A stretch of DNA of 64,000 bases, taken from positions 1-64,000 of the forward strand of contig CALXKM010000049.1 of the NCBI GenBank assembly GCA_944388865.1, in the 5' to 3' direction. Position 1 is the stretch's first letter, and every line of letters begins with the position of its first letter. The notes under the pieces are model-generated. The model ran no database searches and was not told the origin of the DNA. It saw only the letters and a program-made list of their open reading frames with translations. The translations under genes were made by a program, and so were the position numbers. This DNA is from an uncultured Duodenibacillus sp. (lineage in GTDB: Bacteria > Pseudomonadota > Gammaproteobacteria > Burkholderiales > Burkholderiaceae_F). This document shows, piece after piece, positions 30,356 to 39,421 of this stretch.

Positions 30356-31420
30356 CTAATGTGTAATTTCTTCGGTGAGGGGAACGATGTCGATGTTTTT
30401 GCGCCGAGCGGCTTCAAAGACCCGCTCTAGCACGAACTGCACGAAGTAGGTATCGAGCTGCGTCTCAAGATCGACCATCCAGATGCGCTTGTCCTGAGCC
30501 ATTTCTGGGTTTTGTCTGATTTTTACGGCATCCTTTCCGGTGACGAAGATGTAGCGGCAATCAAGATTTTTAAAAGGATTTTCTGCATAGTCGTAATGGT
30601 CGCCTAGACTCAGACACAACGGTTCGACTTCATGGGCCTGCAGCATGCAGAAAAAACGCTCCGGCGCGGCAATGCCCGCAGCCGCGGCCACTTTGGCTTC
30701 TTTTTCTGCAATGCGGTGAGCCATGTCGTCGAGCGTACGTCGCTTGCCGTCAACGAGCCGTACGGCGTCCCCGAGCTGGCTGGTTGCGGCAAAGCGCGGC
30801 GTGCGGCTTGAAATCGTTTCTTGGGTTGCATTAAGAACAATGGCGTCGACCGCATCGAGCCTGTCCGGGCTCTCTCTTAATGGGCCGGCGGGAAGAACCC
30901 AGCCGTTTCCGAGCCCTCTGGCGCCGATGACGGCCACTTCAACATCGCGGGCAAGGCGCTTGTGCTGCAGTCCGTCGTCGCTGATGATGACATTGACTTG
31001 CGGGTGCTTGGCCAAAAGCAAGCGGCCGGCAGCAATGCGGTTTCTGCCGACGGCAACAGGAACATGGGCGCTTCGCGCGATCAGAAGCGGTTCGTCGCCT
31101 ACGGCAGAGGCCGCCGAATTTTCGTCGACGAGCTGCTCGGTTTGCGCTGCGCGGCCGTAGCCGCGGCTGATGACGCCAGGAGTAAAGCCCGCTGCGCGCA
31201 GTTCCCGGCACAGCTGCATGGTAATCGGCGTCTTGCCTGTGCCGCCCACATAAATGTTTCCCACAACCACAACGGGAACAGGCAGTTCGACGGGAGTAAT
31301 CTTGGCTGCGCGTGCTTGCGAAATGATTCGATAGATCAGTGAGAATGGGTAAAGCAAAACAGCAGCCGGTCCGCGATGAGACCAGATTTTGTGGAGTTGA
31401 GTTTCAAGCGCGGCTCGCAT
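30356..31420 (-). CDS. lpxK: Tetraacyldisaccharide 4'-kinase
   Basis: Phosphorylates the 4' position of the lipid A precursor at the inner face of the inner membrane. The 354-residue protein has an N-terminal membrane-associated helix (AAVLLYPFSLIYRIIS), a Walker A GNIYVGGTGKT at residues 54-64, VISDDGLQH-type active-site residues (IISDDGLQHKRLARD) and the PAGPLRE motif. The ATG at 31420 has GGGAG 10 nt upstream; a longer frame to 31549 is rejected. First gene of the lpxK-trm112-kdsB operon. Confidence 0.95.
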   Translation of the reverse strand: MRAALETQLHKIWSHRGPAAVLLYPFSLIYRIISQARAAKITPVELPVPVVVVGNIYVGGTGKTPITMQLCRELRAAGFTPGVISRGYGRAAQTEQLVDENSAASAVGDEPLLIARSAHVPVAVGRNRIAAGRLLLAKHPQVNVIISDDGLQHKRLARDVEVAVIGARGLGNGWVLPAGPLRESPDRLDAVDAIVLNATQETISSRTPRFAATSQLGDAVRLVDGKRRTLDDMAHRIAEKEAKVAAAAGIAAPERFFCMLQAHEVEPLCLSLGDHYDYAENPFKNLDCRYIFVTGKDAVKIRQNPEMAQDKRIWMVDLETQLDTYFVQFVLERVFEAARRKNIDIVPLTEEITH

Positions 31421-31617
31421 GAGGCTCACTCCCGATATGAGAAAAAGGCGATGGTTGAGGGTGTTCTGAGGACATGGATCGGTAATTAGCGAAAAAATCA
31501 CGACAGCTTCGCTGCCCTGCGTCTTCGTCCGGCACGGTAGTGCACGCAAACATCAATCTTAACGCAAACTGTCAGACGTTTTGGTCGACTGTTGCCTCAA
31601 CACAATAAGCGGACAAG

Positions 31618-31643
31618 AAGCGCCAACGACAGCATGGGCGCCT
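31618..31643 (-). terminator. Possible terminator of the RluA-family gene
   Basis: AAGCGCC (31618-31624) pairs with GGCGCCT (31637-31643), including one G-T pair. It lies 28 nt past the stop at 31672 on the minus strand. The following T-tract is poor, so the call is tentative. Confidence 0.4.
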
Positions 31644-31671
31644 CTGTGCATTTTGGTTTCTTGGCAAATAT

Positions 31672-33042
31672 CTAGAACTCCGGAAAGTTGGCGGGTGCTT
31701 CAAAAAGCATGGTCTTGCCCGTATTCGGATGCTCGAGGCTCAGGCTTTTTGCGTGCAGGCACAGACGCGTGGCGCCTGATTCGGCCATCAGGCCCATCGT
31801 GCCGTAAAACGGGTCTCCGTCAATGGGCAGTCCGAGTCCTTTTGCACAGTGCAGCCGCAGCTGATGCGTGCGGCCAGTCTCAAGTCCAAGTTCGACGATG
31901 GCCTTGCTCTTGCCGAGGCACTGAATGGTGTCAATGAGCCGATAGTGTGTGAGCGCCTCTTTGCCGCCGCAAGAGATGGGAATGACGCATTGGCGAGGCC
32001 GATCAAGCCAGTTCAGTCCTAAGGGCAAGGCAATATCACCGGCTTCGCTGAGCAGTTCACCTTCAAGGCGCGCCACGTATGTTTTTTTGGCTTCTCTGCC
32101 CCGAAAGCTGTCGTTCATGCGTGCTAAAGCAGTCTTGTTCTTGGCAAAGGCAAGCACGCCCGAAGTGTCCAAATCGAGTCTGTGTACGACAAAAAGCTCG
32201 CCGTGAGTTTTCTCCAAAATGGATTTGGCACTGACGGTCTCGCGTACGCCAGGGACCGAACCAAGGCGTGCAGGCTTGTTGATGACGAGCATGTCGTCGT
32301 CTTCATAAAGAATGCCGATGTGCGGGGCCGATTCTTCGCTTTGCATGGGCTGGGCTTTTTCATGTGCTCGGCCAAGCAGCATCCACTCAAGCCAAAACCG
32401 TGCTCCAGAGCGAGGGGCGTAAAAGGTCTGATCAAATCGGCATTCCCACGAGGGAGACTCGCCGATCCACCATTCGCCGAGGGCAACAAGAGGCCAATCC
32501 GGGTGGTTTTCGTTGAGGTGTTCAACAAGCCGTACGCTCGGGCTTGTGAGCGACTCGGCAATGACGCGCCGCCAGAGTGCTCGCCGCAGAGCCTGCTCTT
32601 TGCCGCCTTGATGAAAGGAGCGATCCGGGTAGGGCTCGAAAATTTCTTCAATGCGCTCGGCCAAAGATTTTTTTTCTCCCCGGCCGTTTGTCATCACGAT
32701 GGGTTTGACGGCGCGCTCGGCCATTGGAGGCCAGAGATCCGACAAGGACAGTTTTTCATAGGGCTTGGAGGCGGATTCCGATGCCGGCTCCAGAGCAATC
32801 AGCGCAAAAAGTTCGTTGCCATCGATGACGATGGCTGCGCCCGCACGTCCGCAAAATCCTTCTGGATAGAGCTTTTGCTCCCGCACAAGGTCGCGCACGG
32901 CAACGAGCTCTCGACACGGAACTCGGGTAAAGGGATCGGGCAAATTTCCAGCAGCGAGGGTGCCGGCTGCGCTCTCGAGCTTGACTTCTGCATAGGGCGT
33001 GCGCATCAGCGCAAGTCGTTCGGTCAATGTCAAATGAAGCAT
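31672..33042 (-). CDS. RluA-family pseudouridine synthase with N-terminal extension
   Basis: The C-terminal half (about residues 240-456) is a RluA-type pseudouridine synthase: VINKPARLGSVPG, HRLDLDTSG with catalytic Asp near residue 290, and the RTHQLR motif. It resembles E. coli RluA, which modifies 23S U746 and tRNA position 32. The first ~235 residues are an extension not seen in 219-residue E. coli RluA. They show no S4 domain I can recognise, but contain many Trp/Glu/Arg and a conserved-looking DRSFHQGGKEQALRRALW stretch. Similar long forms exist in other bacteria. The target site cannot be assigned from sequence alone. Monocistronic. Confidence 0.85.
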   Translation of the reverse strand: MLHLTLTERLALMRTPYAEVKLESAAGTLAAGNLPDPFTRVPCRELVAVRDLVREQKLYPEGFCGRAGAAIVIDGNELFALIALEPASESASKPYEKLSLSDLWPPMAERAVKPIVMTNGRGEKKSLAERIEEIFEPYPDRSFHQGGKEQALRRALWRRVIAESLTSPSVRLVEHLNENHPDWPLVALGEWWIGESPSWECRFDQTFYAPRSGARFWLEWMLLGRAHEKAQPMQSEESAPHIGILYEDDDMLVINKPARLGSVPGVRETVSAKSILEKTHGELFVVHRLDLDTSGVLAFAKNKTALARMNDSFRGREAKKTYVARLEGELLSEAGDIALPLGLNWLDRPRQCVIPISCGGKEALTHYRLIDTIQCLGKSKAIVELGLETGRTHQLRLHCAKGLGLPIDGDPFYGTMGLMAESGATRLCLHAKSLSLEHPNTGKTMLFEAPANFPEF

Positions 33043-33070
33043 GGTGCGCGAATCTTAACCGACAAAAAGA

Positions 33071-33107
33071 CAAAAGCGGATCCGGCTCGAAACCGAGACG
33101 GATCCGC
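33071..33107 (-). terminator. Terminator of tctCBA
   Basis: GCGGATCCG-CTCG and CGAG-CGGATCCGC (33076-33107) form a near-perfect stem with a tetranucleotide loop. On the minus strand TTTTGTCTTTTTG follows. It is 27 nt beyond the tctA stop. Confidence 0.88.
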
Positions 33108-33133
33108 ACGCCAGTGATTGCTTTGCTTTGACG

Positions 33134-34642
33134 TCAGTCCTCTTTAAAGGCTTTTTCTCTCGTCTTACGCAAAACAGGGGCGGCAACGAGCGCAATCAAA
33201 ATCACTGATGCGATGAGAAAGCCGCACGAGATGGGGCTTGTGATGAACGTCATCGGATCGCCGCGAGACAAAAGCAATGCACGGCGCAGGTTTTCTTCCA
33301 TCATGGGCCCCAGAATGAATCCCAACACGAGCGGCGCAGGCTCGCAGCCAAGCTTTGAGAACAAATAACCGATGGCTCCGAAAAAGACGGTGACCCAAAC
33401 ATCCCAGACATTGTTGTTGATCGAAAAGACTCCGATGCAGCAAAAGACCAAAATGGCCGGATAGAGCATGCGATAGGGAACCTTGAGCAGCTGAATCCAT
33501 ACGCCGATCATCGGCAGGTTGAGAATAATCAAAAAGAGATTGCCCAGCCACATGGCCACGATGAAGCCCCAGAAAAGCTCAGGGTCGGAGGTCATCACTT
33601 GAGGACCGGGCACGATGTCGTGGATCATCATGGCGCCGATCATGAGCGCCATGACGGCGTTTGACGGAATGCCCAGCGTGAGCATCGGAATAAAGGACGT
33701 CTGGGCGCCCGCGTTGTTGGCCGACTCAGGACCGGCCACGCCGCGGATGTTGCCGGTGCCAAAGGGCGGATTGGCTTTCTCGCCAGCCAATTTCTTTTCA
33801 ACAGTGTAGCTGGCAAAGGAGGCTAGAAGTGCGCCGCCTCCGGGCAGCACGCCAAGAAGCGAGCCCAGAATCGTGCCTCGGGCGATGGGGCCGGCGCTGG
33901 CCTTAAGTTCTTTTTTGTTGGGCAAAATGCTGCCGACGCGGCCAGGAATGAGCGAGCGCTTGGCGCCGTACTCAAGGTTTCTCATAATTTCGGCAAAGCC
34001 GAAGATGCCCATGCTGAGCGCCACGAAGTCGATGCCCTCCATGAGCTCGTCCATGCCGAAGGTAAAGCGCAGGGCGCCTGAGTTGACGTCGGTGCCGATG
34101 ATGCCCAGCAAAAGACCAAGCAGAATCATGCAGATGGCCTTCAAAAGAGAGCCTGTGGCAAGCACGACGGCGCCGATTAAGCCCAGCACCATGAGGCTGA
34201 AGTATTCGGCCGGGCCAAATTCAAAGGCAATGGCCGTCAGCGGCGGCGCAAAAGCGGCAATGAGCACCGTTGCAATGCAGCCGGCAACAAAGCTGCCGAT
34301 GGCGGCAATGCCAAGCGCAGCGCCCGCGCGGCCGCGTTTTGCCATTTGGTGACCATCAATGCAGGTCACCACGGCGGCGGCTTCGCCGGGAATGTTGACG
34401 AGAATGGCAGTTGTTGAGCCGCCGTACTGCGCTCCGTAGTAAATGCCGGCGAGCATGATGAGCGCCCCCGATGGCTCAAGGGCGTACGTTGCCGGCAGCA
34501 GCATGGCGACGGTTGCCACCGGGCCCATGCCGGGCAGCACGCCGATGAGCGTGCCGATGGAAACGCCTGTCAGGCAGTACAAAATGTGGGTAAATGAAAG
34601 CGCTGATTGCAAACCGAGCGCAAGATTGGCTAAAAGATCCAT
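33134..34642 (-). CDS. tctA: Tripartite tricarboxylate transporter, large membrane subunit
   Basis: The 502-residue, roughly 12-helix channel subunit of a TctABC secondary transporter for citrate-like or other carboxylates. Two family motifs are clear near the N-terminus: GVLPGMGPVATVAMLLP and YYGAQYGGSTTAILVNIPGE. The C-terminal half repeats this topology with PGGGALLASFASY and GIPSNAVMALMIGAM. It follows tctB by 15 nt and ends the operon at a strong terminator. Substrate cannot be read from the sequence; citrate or other di/tricarboxylates are the usual guess. Confidence 0.94.
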   Translation of the reverse strand: MDLLANLALGLQSALSFTHILYCLTGVSIGTLIGVLPGMGPVATVAMLLPATYALEPSGALIMLAGIYYGAQYGGSTTAILVNIPGEAAAVVTCIDGHQMAKRGRAGAALGIAAIGSFVAGCIATVLIAAFAPPLTAIAFEFGPAEYFSLMVLGLIGAVVLATGSLLKAICMILLGLLLGIIGTDVNSGALRFTFGMDELMEGIDFVALSMGIFGFAEIMRNLEYGAKRSLIPGRVGSILPNKKELKASAGPIARGTILGSLLGVLPGGGALLASFASYTVEKKLAGEKANPPFGTGNIRGVAGPESANNAGAQTSFIPMLTLGIPSNAVMALMIGAMMIHDIVPGPQVMTSDPELFWGFIVAMWLGNLFLIILNLPMIGVWIQLLKVPYRMLYPAILVFCCIGVFSINNNVWDVWVTVFFGAIGYLFSKLGCEPAPLVLGFILGPMMEENLRRALLLSRGDPMTFITSPISCGFLIASVILIALVAAPVLRKTREKAFKED

Positions 34643-34657
34643 GATTGAAGCGCTCCG

Positions 34658-35122
34658 TTACAAAAAGCTGGGCCACACGGGGACAAAAAGGCCGATGCCG
34701 ACGACGAAGATGAAATAGGCCAGAGCGTCGAGCACCACGATCATGATGAGAGTTTCTTTCCAGTACAGGCGCTTGCTGGCCAATGTCGCAACCACAATCA
34801 TGGCGGCAAGCGAGATCATCAGGCCGAATGTCGTCAGCAGCAGCGAAAACAGGACAACCGAGCCCAGAATGAGAAAGAGAATGAACCAATGGAATTTCTC
34901 AACGCGGCCCTCTTCGGGGTCTTCAGGTGCTTTGACGAGCCCGCGCAGAGCAATGCCTGCGCCCAAAACTCCAAGTGCCGCGCCCAGAAGCGTCGGAAAA
35001 TACGCAGGCCCCATGCGCGAGGCGCTGCCCAGTTCGTGCTCCTGAGCAAAGTAGATGAAGAAAATGCCCAGCAGAGCAAACAGCACTCCGGACCAGAAGT
35101 CTTTTGCGTGACGGATTGACAT
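34658..35122 (-). CDS. tctB: Tripartite tricarboxylate transporter, small membrane subunit
   Basis: A 154-residue protein with four hydrophobic helices, the size and topology of the TctB subunit that supports TctA. The stretch GSASRMGPAYFPTLLGAAL is typical of the family. It sits between tctC and tctA. No ribosome-binding site is visible: a run of Ts directly precedes the ATG, so translation may be weak. A terminator-like hairpin lies between tctC and this gene. Confidence 0.9.
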   Translation of the reverse strand: MSIRHAKDFWSGVLFALLGIFFIYFAQEHELGSASRMGPAYFPTLLGAALGVLGAGIALRGLVKAPEDPEEGRVEKFHWFILFLILGSVVLFSLLLTTFGLMISLAAMIVVATLASKRLYWKETLIMIVVLDALAYFIFVVGIGLFVPVWPSFL

Positions 35123-35144
35123 GAAAAAAAGGCTGTATTCGTCA

Positions 35145-35180
35145 AAATTGGAGCCTGCCTCTTAAAAAGAGGCCGGCTCC
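35145..35180 (-). terminator. Intercistronic hairpin between tctC and tctB
   Basis: GGAGCC-TG-CCTCTT and AAGAGG-CC-GGCTCC (35150-35180) form a 12-bp stem interrupted by a 2x2 loop with a three-A apex. On the minus strand it is followed by AATTTTG. Placed 51 nt after the tctC stop, it probably lets most transcripts stop after tctC, giving more binding protein than membrane subunits, or protects the tctC 3' end. Confidence 0.6.
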
Positions 35181-35231
35181 GCTTTCTCGGTGATTGTCGA
35201 AAGATCTTAATCGGTCTGCAGGAGCATCGCG

Positions 35232-36230
35232 TTAATCTACGCGGGCTCCCGAGGCCTTGACGATCTCGGCGTACTTTTTGAGCTCGGACTGCACCAGGCT
35301 CTTGAATTCGGACGGCGAGCAAGGTGCGGATTCGCCGCCGAGCTTGGCCAGACGCTCCTTCATCTTTTCGCTCTTAAGAGCCGAGGTAATGACGTCGTTG
35401 AGATGGTTGACGATCTTGGCCGGGGTCTTGGCCGGCACAAAAAGTCCGTACCAAGTCGAGATGTCGAACTCGGGCACGCCGGCTTCAATCATCGTCGGCA
35501 CTTCAGGCATCGACTTGGCGCGCGTGGTCGTCGTGACGGCCAGCGCGATGAGCTTGCCGGCCTTGATGTTGGCCGTAGCAGAAGCGAGGTTGTCGAACAT
35601 CAGATCGGTCTGGCCGGCCAGCACGGAGAGCTGTGCGGCAGCTGCGCCGGCATAGGGCACGTGCACCATCTTGATGCCCGCTTTGGCTTTGAGAAGTTCG
35701 CCGGCCATGTGGCCGCCCGAACCGTTGCCGCCCGAGGCGTAGTTGAGCTTGTCGGGGTTTTTCTTGCAGTAGGCCACAAGATCGGCCACCGACTTGATGC
35801 CGGTGCGCTTTTGAAATTCAGGCGTCACGACCAGTACGTTGGGCACGTGAGCGATGAGCGTTACGGGCTCAAAGTCCTTGATCGGATCGTAGGGCAGCTT
35901 CTTGAAGAGATTGGGGTTGACGGCGTGCGTGGCAACGGCGCCGACGCAAAGCGTCATGCCGTCGGGTTCTTGCTGGGCAAGGTACGTCACGCCGCGGTTG
36001 CCGCCTGCGCCAGGCCGGTTGTCGACGATGACGTTGCCGAGCTGATCGTGGACGGCTTCAGCGATGGCGCGTGCGGAAACGTCCAGAGGACCTCCAGGCG
36101 GATACGGCACGATGATGCGAATGGGATTGGAACCGGTTCCCGTCTGCGCGAGGGACGTCAGAGGGATAGACGAAAGCAGCGAGGCCGCGGCCGCGCCGCC
36201 GAGCAGTGTGCGACGATTGATAGAAACCAC
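35232..36230 (-). CDS. tctC: Tripartite tricarboxylate transporter substrate-binding protein (Bug family)
   Basis: The periplasmic binding protein of the TctCBA system, 332 residues. The N-terminus INRRTLLGGAAAASLL has a twin-arginine-like pair followed by a hydrophobic core and a cleavage site near SLAQT. The Bug signatures IVPYPPGGPLDVSAR and DNRPGAGGNRG bind the ligand carboxylate. Translation begins at a GTG with AAGGAAG 6 nt upstream. It leads the operon, and a hairpin after its stop likely gives it higher expression than tctBA. Substrate unknown. Confidence 0.93.
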   Translation of the reverse strand: MVSINRRTLLGGAAAASLLSSIPLTSLAQTGTGSNPIRIIVPYPPGGPLDVSARAIAEAVHDQLGNVIVDNRPGAGGNRGVTYLAQQEPDGMTLCVGAVATHAVNPNLFKKLPYDPIKDFEPVTLIAHVPNVLVVTPEFQKRTGIKSVADLVAYCKKNPDKLNYASGGNGSGGHMAGELLKAKAGIKMVHVPYAGAAAAQLSVLAGQTDLMFDNLASATANIKAGKLIALAVTTTTRAKSMPEVPTMIEAGVPEFDISTWYGLFVPAKTPAKIVNHLNDVITSALKSEKMKERLAKLGGESAPCSPSEFKSLVQSELKKYAEIVKASGARVD

Positions 36231-36286
36231 TTCATCTTCCTTTTAAGTTGATGCACCGACCCCCTCGCAGTGGACGCGATTGGCCC

Positions 36287-36347
36287 GGCAGTTTGTACTA
36301 ATTGGAAAAACTGCCATTCATTGTATGCCTTTTTTTGCCGCTCGCAA
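36287..36347 (-). promoter_or_regulatory. tctC promoter and inverted repeat at the start site
   Basis: On the minus strand TTGCGA (36342-36347) and TACAAT (36320-36325) are separated by 16 nt, a good sigma-70 promoter giving a start near 36313. A perfect 8-bp inverted repeat (GGCAGTTT at 36287-36294 and AAACTGCC at 36308-36315) covers the predicted start, so it may be an operator or an early transcript hairpin. Confidence 0.6.
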
Positions 36348-36492
36348 AGATTTGGAGATGGTCGCAGGAGTTCAGGAAGTCTCCCGCATCCATAAGGTCA
36401 TCGAGTCACCAAAGTTCGCTTGTTTGAACTTTTTCCTCTTAAAAAGGACTTCGTGGGAGTTTTTCCCGAAGAACTCCGTCTCCAAGATTTGC
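36344..36492. ncRNA. Candidate structured RNA between tctC and clpB
   Basis: This part of a 490-bp gene-free gap folds into one long imperfect stem. Collinear pairings, from the outside in, are GCAAA/TTTGC (36344-36348 with 36488-36492), TTGGAGA/TCTCCAA (36352-36358 with 36479-36485), GGAGTTC/GAACTCC (36367-36373 with 36471-36477), GGAAG/TTTCC (36375-36379 with 36462-36466) and CTCCC/GGGAG (36381-36385 with 36455-36459). Inside lies a further hairpin AAAGTTC/GAACTTT (36411-36432). A weak plus-strand promoter TTGGAA-N16-TATGCC is at 36302-36329. No open reading frame fits. Size and shape recall 6S RNA, but I see no decisive 6S sequence signature; strand is unproven. Confidence 0.4.
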
Positions 36493-36582
36493 GCACTGCG
36501 GCTTGCAGCACGAACGCAGAGCGAGCGCTTTCGGTTTTGTTGCTTTTGGTTGCATTTGCACCAAGTACTAGAGCGCCAGCGG

Positions 36583-36609
36583 CTTGAAATGCATGAGGCT
36601 CGCCTCCAT
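36583..36609 (+). promoter_or_regulatory. Sigma-32 type heat-shock promoter of clpB
   Basis: CTTGAAA (36583-36589), a 13-nt spacer and CCTCCAT followed by AT (36603-36611) closely match the RpoH consensus CTTGAAA-N13/14-CCCCAT. The predicted start is about 36617, giving a leader near 107 nt before the clpB ATG. No other gene lies downstream before clpB. Confidence 0.75.
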
Positions 36610-36723
36610 ATGCAAGACAACGGCGCAGGTGGAGCACGGATTGATCCAGTTGATGGTTCGGCCGCCTGCGGGCTTTGACCGCACGCTTATTGGATGCGGT
36701 CGAAACGAGGAAGAAAATAGACT

Positions 36724-39321
36724 ATGAGACAAGACAAGTTGACGACGAAATTTCAACAGGCTTTGGGCGAGGCTCAGTCGATTGCCATTGCGCACGACAA
36801 TCAGTACATCGAGCCCGTGCATGTGCTTTCGGCCATGCTTGCTGACCCCGAAGCGGGTGCCTCAAGCTTAATTGAGCGCGCCGGCGGCAATGTCGCTCGC
36901 CTGCGTCAGGATGTTGAAGCCGACATTGATAGGCTGCCCAAGGTTTCCGGCAATTCAGGCGACATCCAGATCGGCCGCGATTTGGTGCGCGCGTTGAATC
37001 TCACCGAAAAAGAGGCCATGCAGCGCGGCGACGAATTCATTTCCAATGAAATGTTTCTGCTTGCCGTTACCGATGCCAATCTTGAGGTGAGCCGCCTGAT
37101 GACGGCAGCGGGAGTGACGAAAAATCTGCTCAACGCGGCCGTAACGGCCGTGCGCGGCGCAGAAAAAATCACTGACGCCGATGGTCAGACCGGACGCGAA
37201 GCCATTGAGAAGTACACAATCAATCTGACCGAACGTGCCCGTCAGGGCAAGCTCGATCCTGTGATCGGGCGCGATGATGAGATTCGCCGCACGATGCAGA
37301 TTCTGCAGCGCCGCACGAAGAATAATCCCGTACTGATCGGCGAGCCGGGCGTGGGCAAGACCGCAGTTGTAGAAGGACTCGCGCAGCGCATTGTCAACGG
37401 CGAAGTGCCCGATGGTCTCAAAAACAAGCAGGTGCTCTCGCTTGATATGGCAGGCCTTATCGCTGGCGCCAAGTATCGCGGCGAGTTTGAAGAGAGATTA
37501 AAGAAGCTTCTCAAGGAGGTGAGCGCCTCGGAGGGCCGCATCATTCTCTTTATCGATGAGCTGCACACTGTTGTGGGCGCGGGCAAGACCGAAGGCTCCA
37601 TGGATGCCGGCAATATGCTCAAGCCCGCGCTTGCTCGCGGAGAGCTGCACGTGATCGGCGCCACGACTCTTGACGAATACCGCAAGTACGTTGAAAAAGA
37701 TGCCGCTCTCGAGCGTCGCTTCCAAAAGGTGCTCGTCGACGAGCCCAGCGTCGAAGACACGATCGCAATTTTGCGCGGTCTGCAGGAAAAGTACGAAGCG
37801 CACCACGGCGTTGAGATCACCGACCCGGCCATCGTTGCCGCAGCCGAGCTCTCGCATCGCTACATCACGGATCGCTTCCTGCCGGACAAGGCTATTGACC
37901 TTATTGACGAGGCAGCCAGCCGCGTAAAGATGGAAATCGATTCCAAGCCCGAGGCTTTGGATAAGCTCGAACGGCGTCTCATTCAGCTCAAGATCGAGCG
38001 CGAGGCGATGAAAAAGGAAACCGATGAGGCAAGTCGTGCAAGGCTTGAGGCCATCGAAAAGGAAATAAGCGAACTCTCGCGCCAGTACTCCGACCTTGAG
38101 GAAATCTGGAAGGTGGAAAAAAGCGAAGCGCTCGGCGAAAAGGATGTGCGCGATGAAATTGATCGCGTGCGCCGCGAAATGGATGCTTGCAGGCGCGAAG
38201 CGCGCTACGAGCGTTTGGCTGAGCTGCAGTACGCCGTGCTGCCTAAGCTTGAGGAAAAGCTCAAGAAGGCAGAGGCCGTCGAAGAAGCCGGCCGCAGTTC
38301 GGATCGTCCAAAGCTGCTGCGCACGAGCGTGGGTGCTGAAGAAATTGCCGAGGTGGTGAGCCGCGCAACGGGCATTCCGGTGAGCAAGATGATGCAGGGC
38401 GAACGCCAGAAGCTCTTGACGATGGCCGATGCCTTGGCAAAGCGCGTCGTCGGCCAGCAGGAAGCCGTCGAGCGCGTTACCGACACGATTCTCAGAAGCC
38501 GTGCCGGGCTTTCGGATCCGAATCGTCCTTATGGGTCGTTTCTCTTCTTGGGGCCGACGGGCGTGGGCAAGACCGAGCTCACCAAGGCGCTTGCGCAGTT
38601 CTTGTTTGACAGCGACGATGCGATGGTGCGCATCGACATGAGCGAGTTTATGGAAAAGCACTCCGTAGCTCGTTTGATCGGCGCGCCTCCCGGATACGTC
38701 GGCTATGAAGAGGGCGGCTATTTGACCGAGGCGGTTCGCCGCAAGCCCTACAGCGTGATTTTGCTCGATGAGGTCGAAAAAGCCCATCCCGATGTCTTCA
38801 ACGTGCTGCTGCAGGTGCTCGACGACGGCCGCATGACCGATGGTCAGGGCCGCACGGTGGACTTCAAGAACACTGTGATCGTCATGACAAGCAATCTCGG
38901 CGCCTCTGAGATCCAGCAGATGGCCGGGAGCTCGCATGAGGCTATTAAGGATGCCGTGATGGCGCAGGTCAAGGCCCACTTCAGGCCTGAATTCATCAAC
39001 CGCATCGATGAAATCGTGGTCTTCAATGCGCTCGACAACGAAGCCATTCGCAGCATTGCCAAGATTCAGATCGATAAGCTCGCCGGCCGCATTGAGGCGC
39101 AGGATCTGCATCTTGAGGTGACCGATGCGGCCTTAAGCGCCATTGCCCGCGCAGGCTTTGATCCGCTTTATGGCGCAAGGCCCTTGAAGAGAGCTGTGCA
39201 GGAGTACATCGAAAACCGCATCGCACGCATGCTGCTTGAAGGAAAATGCATGCCCAAGGACACGATCGTGGTCGATGCTGATGAAAACGGAAGCTTTTCG
39301 TTTGCGACGAAAAAGTCCTAA
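36724..39321 (+). CDS. clpB: ATP-dependent chaperone ClpB
   Basis: Hexameric AAA+ disaggregase that works with DnaK to rescue aggregated proteins. The 865-residue protein has the N-terminal substrate domain (residues 1-145), AAA1 with Walker A GEPGVGKT near 206, the coiled-coil M-domain at about 410-525 that marks ClpB rather than ClpA or ClpC, and AAA2 with GPTGVGKT near 609. There is no ClpP-binding loop. A GAGGAAG ribosome-binding site precedes the ATG. A heat-shock promoter lies upstream and a strong terminator downstream, so it is monocistronic and probably RpoH-controlled. Confidence 0.97.
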   Translation: MRQDKLTTKFQQALGEAQSIAIAHDNQYIEPVHVLSAMLADPEAGASSLIERAGGNVARLRQDVEADIDRLPKVSGNSGDIQIGRDLVRALNLTEKEAMQRGDEFISNEMFLLAVTDANLEVSRLMTAAGVTKNLLNAAVTAVRGAEKITDADGQTGREAIEKYTINLTERARQGKLDPVIGRDDEIRRTMQILQRRTKNNPVLIGEPGVGKTAVVEGLAQRIVNGEVPDGLKNKQVLSLDMAGLIAGAKYRGEFEERLKKLLKEVSASEGRIILFIDELHTVVGAGKTEGSMDAGNMLKPALARGELHVIGATTLDEYRKYVEKDAALERRFQKVLVDEPSVEDTIAILRGLQEKYEAHHGVEITDPAIVAAAELSHRYITDRFLPDKAIDLIDEAASRVKMEIDSKPEALDKLERRLIQLKIEREAMKKETDEASRARLEAIEKEISELSRQYSDLEEIWKVEKSEALGEKDVRDEIDRVRREMDACRREARYERLAELQYAVLPKLEEKLKKAEAVEEAGRSSDRPKLLRTSVGAEEIAEVVSRATGIPVSKMMQGERQKLLTMADALAKRVVGQQEAVERVTDTILRSRAGLSDPNRPYGSFLFLGPTGVGKTELTKALAQFLFDSDDAMVRIDMSEFMEKHSVARLIGAPPGYVGYEEGGYLTEAVRRKPYSVILLDEVEKAHPDVFNVLLQVLDDGRMTDGQGRTVDFKNTVIVMTSNLGASEIQQMAGSSHEAIKDAVMAQVKAHFRPEFINRIDEIVVFNALDNEAIRSIAKIQIDKLAGRIEAQDLHLEVTDAALSAIARAGFDPLYGARPLKRAVQEYIENRIARMLLEGKCMPKDTIVVDADENGSFSFATKKS

Positions 39322-39345
39322 TAGAAGTTCCTAGAGCTTGCAGTC

Positions 39346-39396
39346 GACCGCAGCGAGGCCAGAGCTGAAAAATCTGTCCGCGCTGCGGTCTTTTTT
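39346..39396 (+). terminator. Terminator of clpB
   Basis: GACCGCAGCG (39346-39355) and CGCTGCGGTC (39381-39390) form a perfect 10-bp stem followed by six Ts (39391-39396), 25 nt past the clpB stop. Confidence 0.92.
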
Positions 39397-39421
39397 GTGT
39401 GTTTGAAAAAAACGCTGAGAG

